Positions 1 through 11,842 of a stretch of 64,000 nt of DNA are shown one piece after another (position 1 is the first letter of the stretch; each line of letters opens with the position of its first letter). A model generated the notes under the pieces. The model did no database searches. It was not told the origin of the DNA and worked only from the letters and a program-made list of their open reading frames with translations. The DNA is taken from the NCBI RefSeq assembly GCF_002775205.1, contig NC_036448.1:5172572-5236571 (forward strand), in the 5' to 3' direction. This stretch comes from Xiphophorus maculatus. Lineage: Eukaryota; Chordata; Actinopteri; Cyprinodontiformes; Poeciliidae. The position numbers and the translations under genes were made by a program.

Positions 1-225
1 CGGGTAATACTTTCAATCACTTCCAACGTGGAGACGAACTTTATCCACCTCTAAGCTGCAGCCCCACTGAAAATAACAATGATGTCATTTCTACGCCCCG
101 TGATTGGCTGGAGACGGGAGCGCGGGCGGGGATCGTCTAATGACATGTGTGTTGCTCCGACAACCGGCCCTGTCCCCGCCTCTCCTCGCGAGGGTTTATG
201 GGATTAGGTAATGCAAGGCGCAGCA
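1..225 (-). promoter_or_regulatory. jun: Putative proximal promoter of a leftward jun (c-Jun) gene
   Basis: Read on the minus strand, this stretch carries in order a jun2-like TRE (TTACCTAA, 204-211) followed by ATCCC, a GC box (124-131), a CCAAT box (AGCCAATCA, 101-109), a jun1-type TRE (TGACATCA, 80-87), a MEF2/RSRF-like TTATTTTCAG (67-76) and a GGATAA further down. Order and orientation match the well-studied c-jun promoter, where AP-1/ATF dimers bind the two TREs and MEF2 binds the A/T element. In human, JUN lies beside FGGY and is transcribed away from it, as this promoter would be. The coding region would lie left of position 1, so the assignment rests on element order and synteny, not on protein sequence. 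Confidence 0.68.
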
Positions 226-2372
226 GCAATGTACTCTGGGATTACGTAGTGTTTTTGAATATTTAGTTACCCGCTCATTTTCTATTTGTCCATCCCGATC
301 ACGACACTTTTTTTATACGACTATGGACGCCACGACTCAGGTTTTACGGGATCAAATTTAGGCGTCAAAGCGCAAAAGTCTCGGGAGTGAATTTTTCTTT
401 CCCTTTCTCTTTGCGTACGGCCAGGAAGTGAGCGCTGCTCGGCCGTGAAAGTCTGTTTAAAGATAGACTACAGATGATGAGCCTGACCTAGATCGAGAGT
501 GCTTTTGTTCTAGGGGAGACGCTCTTAAAGTCACAGTTTTTTTTTTTTTTTTTGCAGTTTGTGTCAAACCCGCAGATGGAAATGTTATCCCAAGTCCCGA
601 AGACACTTTGAAGTGCTTTGCATGAAGAGTGCATTCAAAAGCCAGTGCGTAGCTTAAGAATAAGTGTATCATAGTTTAGGTTTTTGCATAAAAAGAAGCT
701 GTAAAATGCAAATAAAAACAAATGAGTAGAGACTGATTTAAAAAAAAAAGGTGTTTGCTTTTGCTGGAAAGCTGATGTCAACTGTGTTTCCAGTCCTGAT
801 TTAAAGGAGCCAACGCAGCTGAAGAGCTCAGAAACTAAATGCTGCCTCCTGCTCATTAGTTCTGGTTCTGGGAATCCGTGGAAAGAGGTCCCTGCTGACC
901 AGAGAGGTCCAGGTGGGTTTTAGCTAGCAAGCAACTGAAATAAATTAGGTTCATTCAGGGATATTAGAAGATTTTAAAAAATCTCTCTTTCTGAGAAAGA
1001 GAGAGAGTGAGAGCGCCACAATGTAAAGACTGCTGAGGGACGTTTCATTTCCTGATACCGCTCAGAACTTTGGTAGCAACATTTTGGATGAGATGTAATT
1101 TCCTTTCTGATATAATTTTAGGCACCTGTAGAAACAATATAACTTACTGAAAATAAATCCCTACTGTCTTTTTCTTCATTAAATCTTATTTCTTCTACTA
1201 ACAAATTGTACAGTAAAAGTACAGCTGATGGATAAAGTGTAGATTTCCACTGAGGGATTTCATAAGATATGTTTTCTATTTTATTAGTATTTGGGTCGGT
1301 GACATCACACGACGTCCAATAATTGAGCTGACCGGTAACTATTTGGGAAAGTGAAGGACTTTTCTCACATTCCAAAAAAAAAAAGAAAAGATTTTGAACC
1401 AGTGAAGTTGCATTAATGAAAAAAATAGATTTGGAATAAAAGAGGCACCGAGGTGGAGCCTTGAGGAACCTCACATTTGATCTTTGCCCAATCATGTTTA
1501 CCAAATGATGAAACGTAGTTATGCTCTACCAAGTGAAATCTGAATTAATTTCGCAAAGTAGCAGAAAGTCCGACACCCTTTTCTTGTCCAGTCAGTAAAT
1601 CATGGTTAGCTGTCTCAACGACAACAACAAAAAGCACAAATTTGAGAGTATTGATGTAAACTGGTTTCCCTAAAAAATATTTACAACTCATGATTTCACA
1701 GAAACAATCATTTATATAAACTATTTATATAAAATAGATTTTAAAAAATTTGTATAGGTTTTTATTTATGGATTTTCACAAAAATATTGTAGAACAAGCA
1801 GCTTCAGTACATTTATATAGGGTTAATTCACAACCAATTTGATTTTATGGCACTTTTACAAAAAAAAAAAAAAAAAAAACAACCCAAAAAAAATAAAGTT
1901 CAATCAGTTCACACTGAATTAGATTTTTTATGTTTTTCTTCTAATGAATTCCAATCCAGTCAATGTTTGGCAAGCACATGTGTATGAATGCGGTGTGTAT
2001 TCTACGTAGAGGAAGTTCTGATATTATTGTGTGTGTTTTGCAAACAAGCAACGGCCCCAATGCTTAGGAAAATGCAGAGTTCGCCTGTACACCCCAGGTA
2101 TTCAGACTTTTAAAAAAAAAAAGTGAAACATGCCAGTTTTTGTGACTCCCACATGCAAGGCCCTCTGGGTGTAAACTGAATCTGCACTGCTGCCTGGAGC
2201 CTCTGTGTAGCTGCAGTCCAGTCCTGCTGGTTTCCCTCACTCTATTATTCAACATGTTCTTCTCCGGCCAACTAAATAAGTCAGCAAGCTCCAAGTGAAG
2301 TTAAACTGGGATAACCAGAGGCGCTTCAAGTCAACACTGCTAGTGTTGTCGCAAAACCTGTTGTTTAAAACC
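226..2372. other. Intergenic, no gene seen
   Basis: AT-rich DNA with poly-A/T runs (about 537-553 and 1860-1879) and a GA-rich patch near 994-1013. The short open frames here lack splice context and recognisable protein content. It could hold distal regulatory DNA for the flanking jun or fggy promoters, but no site stands out. Confidence 0.6.
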
Positions 2373-2966
2373 TTAAAGCTGCAGTATGCAACTTTTATGT
2401 TTAAAAAAAAAAAGTGTTTTCTTTTTTACATATTTGTTAGAATTATGATTATGTTGTTACAATATAGTGTGCAAGACAAATAATCTGTAAAAATCAAAAC
2501 AAAAACTAACTGCTGAAATACACCACTCAGTCTGAAACAACCAATCAGAGCCAGGAGGGGAGGGTCTTAGCGCTGTCCATCACATTTATGCTCTCTGCTA
2601 AGCTAACGCTGGCTCACCACAACATAGCCTCCCACGAATGCTGAAGGTAGTTAGTATAGCCACGGATTACGGCGGATTAACGGTTTTCCCGTAACGGTAA
2701 CTTGTTTTTCCACCGTTGGCACATTGAGCAGCGTACAGGAGGTTGATTGGCAGCGCTAAGATTCTCCTTCTGGCTCTGATTGGTTGTCCGACTGGGAGCG
2801 GTGCGTTTCTGTAGACTGCTATAGTAGCACCGGGAGTAGACGGATATTTGTTTTTCTTCATGACATATTATCCGTCTCATACCAAACTGTCATGACATGG
2901 TGACAGTTTTAATAAATATCAAACAAGACAACATGTTTTTGTAAATGTTACACTCTGCAGCTTTAA
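2373..2966. mobile_element. TTAA-ended MITE, copy 1
   Basis: A roughly 590-bp element whose ends form an inverted repeat: CTTAAAGCTGCAG at the left and CTGCAGCTTTAAG at the right, both containing TTAA. Inside are two oppositely oriented blocks resembling 'accaatcagagccagg' and 'ctggctctgattggttg', so the whole element is partly palindromic. There is no coding capacity. A related copy lies at 37809-38301. TTAA ends suggest a piggyBac-like origin, but the superfamily is not proven. Confidence 0.6.
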
Positions 2967-5432
2967 GGACCCCAGTGGTTGTTTCCTCAGAAATGCCTTT
3001 TGCCTCCTTTGTGGTAGAAAGCACATCTATCTCTGCCTTTGTCCTACTCAGACTCTTATCTCTCTCTTCACAGGTTAGAGATTTCTAAGACATACACCAT
3101 GTCTGAATTTGTCTCAGTGCACCTGTGTCAGGTCCAAAGAATAGTCATTTCCCATCTAAGTACCACACTGCCCCGGCCATGCTTCCTGTTTCTCTGTTGG
3201 CTTTTCCCTCCAGCTCGCCCAGCGGGGTCACCTTTAGAGAATAGCGTCCCCCCCCCCAGTCCAGCTGTTTCCTCCGCACACAGTTTTCCAGTCGGAAGCT
3301 GAAAGCCATCGGCCTCCCGGCAGCGGCGGAATGGTCTGGGATTCCTCCACCCGAGCAAAACACACACACAGAGAGAGAGGTTATGGTGCGTGTGTTGGAT
3401 GTATCAACAGAGCAAAGTTTTGCTTACCTTCACGCGTGGACTCGAGAGGAGATCCAAACCGAGGCTCCGAGAGAGAGACGGATGAGATTTCAAACACTGC
3501 CTGCGCTGTGTTTGTTGAAGAGCAGCTGGTTCTTCCTGTCCCGCTGCTCCGGTTTTCCTCTGTGCCTCCACGTCTGCTGACCATTAATGGCCCAAACGCA
3601 CGGCTCTCGGCCCACGCCGCCTCCTTTAGGCAGCTGCTTCAAGTAAAGAACACAACTGCACAGTGGCAAGAAAGATAAAGTTAGGTAGTTTTAATTAATA
3701 TGTTTCTGTCCTTTTCAACAATCTGTTTTGTTGGAAAGTTGTCTCCTTGTGAACAAAGGCAGGGAAATCGACTCAACCGAGCGAGGTCATGCTTTTTGCA
3801 ACTCTGAGCAATTCGATAATACACTTTCATACCTTTTGACCTTTCGTCCGCACAAAAACGCTGTTTAATGTCACTAAACGGTTATTTAGGAAAACGCAGA
3901 CCGCAGTGGAGATTTGAGAAAACGGCATCTGTGGTTTGCGTGTGTACGCGAGAAAACAGAGATTCACGGTCGCCACGCATCACAGTGTGTAGCAAATAAT
4001 CACTGATATTTCCGCATGCTTGCTTTGACATGATTCCCAATCAATATTGTCGATTATTTTAGTGGAACACAGACCACACAGGCCAGACTTTGAAAATTAA
4101 TAAATTATAATCATTCACTATTTTCTTTTATTGTTATAACACAACAACTTCAATGTTTTTTTTTCTTTATTATTAAAAAAAAACAAACAAGAATTGGATT
4201 CAGACAAATTTTCTTACATAGTCATTACTAAACAACAAACTTGACGTTTGTCTTGTTTTTACTCCAGTCTGGGTGTCAAAATCAAATCAATAAAGAAGTA
4301 ATAGTTAATATTATCACACTATCCCATGGCTGTAGTCTCAAACATTTGACAGATCTAAAGAAAACTCTAAAAGAACGTCATGGAACCTGAACAATCAATA
4401 CTCAGACCAGTTTAAAGTTATTACAAGAGGATAAGCTGAAGCAGAATGAGAAGATATTTAAAATAAACCTGCTGAAAATAAACGTTGGTATTTCGCTGAA
4501 TATTTAGTCCTCGTGCTGCTTTTGCTGAATCTGTGACGTGGCTTGGACCATATTATCATAAAGTAAGTGATTGTTTTTGAATCTTTGCCTCAACTGTCTG
4601 AAAAAGCCCGGTCTTCTGAAATGTGTGCTTCCAAAATGTAATCGCAGTAGCCATGTAATCAATGGTCAACGTGTGTTTGTAGAGCTGAAATTGTATTTAA
4701 TCAGTTCGTCATTTTGTTAAAGGCGCTCCAATGATATTCCAGGGACCCCGACATTTGTAAAAGATGTGATACATAAGTAAATAAGTAACTTCTTATTACT
4801 CTAATGTACGTTTTTTTATTTTAATTAACCTATCAGAAGAATTAAAATGGTTTATTACCATGGTATAGTCTTCTTTCTAAATCCTAACAGCGTGGCTAAG
4901 GTCTCCAGAGTTTGTTTGGCTTCGACAAGAAAAATGCGAATGCTATCCTTTTTGGCCGCTTTCGCGTTCCGTCTCACCCCACCGTCCTGCTACATATCAA
5001 AGTTCATGGTAAGAAACTTGTACGCGATTAAACGTTTTTTTTCTCTCTCTCGCTCTCTACCGTGAAATAAGATTTTCGGATGAACACTCCGTGTGTTTGA
5101 GTTTGATAGCAAATGCGTCATTGGTTGCGGGGGTTTTATGCACGCGGTGCTCAAAATACAATCTGCGCTTTTGATTGGTGTAAATCTGCAGCTTTGTTAT
5201 TCAAACCGAGGACACGAGTGTCCTTAAGGATAACGGCGTACAAGGCTGCGAGCTGTAGTTTTAGTCTTTCTGTATTCATTAACCAATAAAGGAATCGAAA
5301 TAATAATAATAATAATAATAATAATAAGAAGAAGATGAGTCATTCATTCACTCTGGCGTCAACACTTTATTTATTCTTCAACAGTGCACCCAGGTTGATT
5401 CTTGACCGGAGGATCCTCAGCGGCTGCTCCAC
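2967..5432. other. Intergenic region upstream of fggy
   Basis: A GC-richer patch at about 3160-3640 separates AT-rich DNA. No convincing exon was found. A (TAA)n microsatellite sits at 5301-5327. A GATTGG (inverted CCAAT) near 5173 lies about 260 bp upstream of the fggy start and may belong to its promoter. No TATA box is obvious. Confidence 0.5.
5301..5327. repeat. (TAA)n microsatellite
   Basis: Nine TAA units directly upstream of the fggy first coding exon. Confidence 0.9.
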
Positions 5433-8400
5433 ATGGCGGAGGTCTTTTATGTTGGGGTTGATGTGGGTACTGCCAGTGTGAGGGCCGCACTGGTGACCAG
5501 AGAGGGGCTCCTGAAGACCACCGCAGAGGAACCCATCACCATCTGGAAGCCCCAGCCGGAGCACTACGTCCAGTCCTCCACAGAGATATGGCAGAAATGC
5601 TGCTCAGTGGTCAAGGTGGGAAGTTCTCTGTGCAAGAGATGGTCAAATAAAAAAAAAAAACGGAATTGGTATCAAAGGACTCAATCCTAGATGAGGTCTT
5701 TGATAATCGCTTTATCAAACTGTCCAAATCTCAGAGGTGTCCGTAGCATTATGAAAGTAAGTTATTTCGAAACCTTTACCATCTTTAACGTGACATGCGT
5801 CCTGTACAACTGAAAGATAAATACGTGCCTCCTGCTCACACCTGTTATCAAAATTTGCAGAGGTTACAAAGATTAAAATGTACCCATTGTTGTAAAGTGT
5901 CAGTCAGGATAAGGCTGTACAGTCCGATTTATTCAATTAGAACGAGGCTCGTTTGTCAGATTAAAAGTACTTTTGGAAAACAGTCTATTAGCAGATAAGC
6001 ATGTGTTTCATTAAGTCCACATTTTTTGTATTTGAAGTGTTATTTTTTTTATTTCAAACCTAAATGTTGTATTTAGGTTTCAGAAATCACGGGCCTCGCA
6101 GCATGGGTTTAATTAAGCTATGTGATGTGATTTACTGAAACACATGAACATTTCAACGAAGCTGTGATTCCTTGAAAATTATTTTATATACAGCTACTAA
6201 AGTAAGCATTGAACATGTCTACCTTTTTCATTTTTCCCCCCAGACCAGAAAATATATGTCTTAATATTTACATTGACAAAACCTTTAGACCAGATGTTGG
6301 GGGGCGGAGGAGACCCAAGTAAAACACAAAGAAATCAATGAGAAAAAGTATCAAACACATGAAGAAACGGATTTGCAAAAAGACAAAGAAAGCCAAGAAA
6401 CCAGCTGAAATCTGTCTGTATTTAGAAAGCATTCCCACTGCTATGTGTTGTTTTTTTTTTTTTTAGCTAACACCATTTGCCTTACTTAATCTGTCTGCTT
6501 AGCCATCTTTCTTTACAATTTGCTAAATGTTTCCCTCATTTTTTTTCTAGTCTTATTTTACTGCTCATGCTTAGGTTGTGTCTCACCAAACTTCCTGTAT
6601 TAAAAATGTTTCACATGTAGCTTTTTTTTTTGGTGTGATTTAATCTAACATTTACTCATTTTAGCTAGCGGTTTAGCTAGCCAAAATGAGGTAAATTAGG
6701 TTATCGGTTATTTTTGTCAAAGCAGTTTAGCTACAGCTTATATGTTCAGAGCGCGTTTGTTTATTAGCAATTTAAACAGGTTTTGACATTTTAACATCTC
6801 TACTATGAGACGACAACAGGTGTATAAAGGGAAGACACGCATCCTGGATTATGTGGTGTAAAATACTGCGTTAGCTACATCTTCTATAGTTGAAATTCAC
6901 CTGGTTCAGAGTACAAAAATATTATCTGAATATCCTTTAGGGTGGCTAATTGTTTGAGAAGTGTAATAGATTATTTTATGCTGGAACATTCTGTAATAAT
7001 CCAACACTTGATCAAACATTTGTTCCTTACTTTACAGACATACGGTGACCGGTGGTGTGGTTATATGTCGTTCTGACTCTGTTTTATCGCAGGTAGTGAC
7101 CAGTGGGGTGCAGAGCGACCAGATCCGGGGCGTCGGCTTCGATGCCACCTGCTCTCTGGTAGTTTTGGATGAAAGCTTCCAGCCAGTGCCGGTCACTCAG
7201 GAGGGTGAGCGTCGTGTTAGTTAGCTTCCTGTCATCTTCAGCCTTTAGTCTGGTGATTGTCTTGAACGCATTCAGCAACTAAAATTCATGTTTCTTCCCT
7301 CCTAGCTGACGTCAACAAATGAACAAAATGCGGCGTTTGTAAAAACCTGATGCTCTCTCCTGATTTTTTTTTCTTCTGTAATTTAGGCGACCCGCAGAAG
7401 AACGTGGTGATGTGGATGGACCATCGCGCTGCGGAGCAGGCGGATCGGATAACAAACACCGGACACAGGGTCCTGAGCAGGGTGGGGGGGGTCATGTCGC
7501 AGGAGATGCAACCTCCGAAGCTCCTCTGGCTGAAAGAGGTGAGGAAGGTCATCGCCTCTTCCTCTGCGATCTGTGTGTTTTTTGTTCTTTTTCTTGTTAA
7601 ACCAGCTGGTCATCTTGCATACTTTTGAACAGCCCACCAACTTCCATCTGTTTGGTGGCGATGTTAAGTTTGCGTGACGCGTGCTCATCTACAGTTTGGG
7701 TCAGCCGTCAGTAGCTACTGATTCTCGTTGCCTCTTTGTCAGAATCTAAAGGACAGCTGCTGGGACAAAGCCGCTCACTTTTTTGACCTGCCGGACTTCC
7801 TGTCCTGGAAAGCTACAGGCTCCACAACGAGGTCAGCTCCCTCGGCTTGCTCTGTTTTTGGGGGGTAGAAGGGAATTTGTGTTATACACACACAAGCGTA
7901 CGCAAACCTCTTGAACCTTTGACATGTTTTGTCACGTTACAGTCACACGTTTAGCTTTGTTTTACTGGGGTTTTACATGAAAAGATCAACACGACGTAGT
8001 GTGTAATTGAAAAGTGGAAGGGGGGGAAATCGGGCATTTCTGTTTAACTTAACCCCTTAACTGTCATGATGACATAAGTGTCCCGATGGAGCCGTTGACC
8101 TACATGTAAATATTTTGAGGGCTTTAGTCTTTCCACAAATTTTCAATTGGTTTTGAGTGTTTACTTATTTCTTTCGAGATTCGACTCTGATAAGTTCTAT
8201 CCCCGCTGAAGCAAAGTGACACCCACTACACGATTCTGTCAGGACCACGCTTCACTATGTGAGTTTATTGCCACACGTAGGATTTTGCAAAGAGGGCCTG
8301 GAAGTGCAGATCAGGTCTCATGAGACGAGAGAGCTGTGTCCGCTACACGGCTGGCGACAAACGTTTCTTTGAACGGTTGCTTTTAATCTCGACGCTCCCT

Positions 8401-11400
8401 GAAGAAGTTCAGATTTGTGGAGTGCTTGAGCAGTAATTCGTTTATCCACTAAACTCCAGCCTTTGTATGTCTGCAGTTCCTCTAGTTGCTCTTTTTCAGA
8501 AAACCTGAAGTATTTTTAGTCTAGTTTTAGTGCAAATGTCTTAGTACACTTGGAATAAGAAAGCTGTTCAGCAAGATATAGGGTTATTTCACTTATAACA
8601 AGACATTTTTCTCATAAGTAAAATAATCTGCCAGCGGAGCAATTCATTTTTCATTTAGAGTTATTGACTCTAAACCAGTGGTCCCCAACCCCCGGGCCGC
8701 AGACCGGTACCGGTCCGTGGACCAATTGGTACCGGGCCGCGCAAGAAATAATTAAATATTTCCGTTTTATGTATTATTTGAGTTTGGAGGATCTTTTATT
8801 TTGAAAATCCTTTAACCGGATTCTCTCAGTTACGTCTTGGGCGCCAACATTGAGCCTACAAGCAGCAAGATGAGTCAGAAACAGATCAGAGTCTTTGGAA
8901 AGTTTCTTTGCGAAGGGAAAAAGGCCCAGAGAAGAGACAGGAGAATGGATTCATCCCGGTAGGTGATTCCCAGATTCCAAGCTCTGCATGATCTGGTGAC
9001 CGGATGTTAATGAGGCAATGAAGCTTCAAACTGCGTCGCCACGTAGAGACCAAAAACCCTGAGCATAAGCAACAGTTCGAGTGTCATTGTCTCTCATCTC
9101 TCCCAGATTTTTATTTTGAAGGGATATGTAAACGTTACCATAGAGACCAGAGTCAGAGAGCGTTACGGCGGTGGTGGAGAGGAGATGAGAGGAGTGGAGC
9201 TTGTGAGTTGTAGGTCTGGTTCACACGATTTAAAGATTGTCGGCCGATTTTCCAAACCTCTGTGACCACAGAGCCGATAAAAGTCCAACAGGTTCGGTCG
9301 GTTCGTGTGTCCAGCCACACGGCAGGAGCAACACACCACAGAACCGATTCCAGAAGAAAATCCAGTAAAACCTCCAACATACCAAACGTGAATTTAGAGT
9401 AACAAACACGGATGACGATGTGGAAGCAGTAGTGATAGTTTGTGGCTCATTTTAAGCGATAAAAGAGGAAACAAAAAGAAAAGGCGTTTGATAAAAGATG
9501 GCGGGAGCAGCCGCTCTATTTGCTGCACTATGATTTGGAGGTGAGTTATGTTTGTTTGTAGTTAACATTTTTAACTGAACAAACATAACCACATATAATA
9601 AACATATATAAAATGACCTTTACATGTAGTAATAAACATTTCCACATATCACCTCTGATGTCCACCGGACTCTCAGTTGCCATGTCAACTGTTTGGGATT
9701 CCCCTCCGTTCTTACGTCACCGCGCTTTCTGATTGGCTGCCTGTCACATTCAACAGGCTGCGTTCTGCTCCCAGTCAGGAAAAAAAAACCCACAGGCTGC
9801 GATAATCGAGCCAAGACAACGTTGAATATCCTCGATTTTAGATCGGACATATTCAACACACCACGTAACACACCATGTAACACACCACCACAGGATGTTG
9901 TAAGGTTGTCTCAAAGGGAAAATCGGAGCCAAAAAAAAAAAAGGCTTTAGCGTGAACACCAACATGCAGAAGCATTATCTGACGCCCCCACCTCCAACCC
10001 CCCGGAGGCCGCAGCAAAATTGCCAAGTCTTGACCGGTCCGCGGTAATAAAAAGGTTGGGGACCACTGCTCTAAACAACCTGCTATTTCTTGCTGAAAAG
10101 CTGCTTGCAAGTTAATTGTCTTATTTTAAGAGTACTAAGACGTTTGCGCTGGAAACTGGACCAAAAAATGGTGTAAGAGTTGGAGATTTTGCAGTGAAAC
10201 TGAAATACACAGGGGGATCGTGGTTATAATGTAGCAAACTATGCAAAGTTTCAAGAGGAATTAATACTTTCGCTAGGCCCTGTTTTTAATCTCACTGTGT
10301 GGATACCAAACTGCATGTTTTGTTTTGTTTTTTTTTTCGTTTTGGGAACACCGACCTAATTTCTCGGAGTAAAAGCAGAGCAGCAGGACAGATTAAAAAA
10401 AGTTATCTGTGTTTTTTTTTTTTTTTAATTGTTGTCAAAATGTTTCGGATCTTGTGTCCTCAGCAGTAGATAACCGGATAGATATCAAAATTCACCCAAT
10501 GTGCGATGTAATCTGGTATTATTCTTCCCCGCTGTCCCTCAGGTCTTTATGTACTCTAGTGTGTAAGTGGACATACTGTCCTCCAGGTGGCTGGGATCCC
10601 AGCTTTTGGATTAGCGTTGGACTGGAGGATCTTTTGGAAAACAATTTCTCCAAAATAGGCAAGAACATATATATATATATATATAAATCTAATCTCATAT
10701 CTCTCACAAATATTTGCTTCATTTTGATTGTCGTCTTCTAACGTCTAACGATTTTCCATCCAGGCAGTGCGACGTGTTCTCCAGGAAGTCCTCTGGCAGG
10801 AGGCCTGACCCCGCAGGCCGCGGCAGATCTGGGTCTGAACCCAGGAACAGCAGTCGGTGCTTCACTCATTGATGCTCATGCCGGAGGCTTAGGTAGCACA
10901 CCCAACGGAGACAAAAAGGAAACAAAAGTCGTGTCCAGACTGAAGCCACTTATTTTAACTGCACCAGCTCACTGAGGCGTCTCAAAAAACAACAACAACA
11001 AAAAACTCCCCTCATCCTCCACGAAGCAAGAATCCAACTCTGGAAAAATACTTGTTTCTCGTTGTAAACTTCCACGACAGGTTCCTGCAGCTGTCGAGTG
11101 CAGCGTTTTTTTAAATTTTTTTTATCCGAACCCGTTTTAGCCGAAAAGCACAGAGCACCTGCAGGAGCAGAAAGTGGCAAAACGACCTTCACTGAGACAC
11201 GTTTCTGCAGAGCGAGCGCAAACAGGAGCGAGTTGTTGGGACAGGCGTCGTTTGAGCCTCGCTTAGCCTCGCTAAGTTACTGACATGTTTACGGATTTGC
11301 AGCCTCAAAAGTCCCATCAAATGAAATCAGTGCTTCATCAATCAGTCAATCGAGCCTATTTGTGTCGAAAATTTCAGCAACACGGCAGTTCAAAGTGTGT

Positions 11401-11805
11401 TGCATTATAAAAACGCCCCAAAAAATCAGAAACAGACGTGGGTCGAGTACCAGAAATTGTACTCAAGTAAGAGTAGCAGTACTTCGACATATTTTTACTG
11501 ACATAAAAGTAAAAGTAGCTGTCCAGGAAATTACTCAAGAAGAGTAAAATGTATTTGGTAAAATTCTGCTCAAGTACTAAGTAACTGATCAAATGATTAA
11601 TCATTTAATATTTACCTTATGTCTTCTAAATTTCTATGTCATATAAAGTTAAGTGGAAATTGTTATATTTTAAGGGACAAGAATGACAATAATTCATATA
11701 AGTAACAAAAAAAATAACAAAATCAGGCAAATTTAAAATGTTCCAAATCAGTTTCTTTCAGTAAAAAAAAAAAAAAAAAACTCATGAAACTTTAACAAAA
11801 ACTGC

Positions 11806-11842
<37 letters not shown>

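Noticed and set aside
4847-5065. 72-residue frame with a basic, hydrophobic start and a possible donor, upstream of fggy
   Set aside because: Could be imagined as an alternative fggy leader exon, but FGGY is cytosolic, the canonical start is intact, and no supporting motif is seen.
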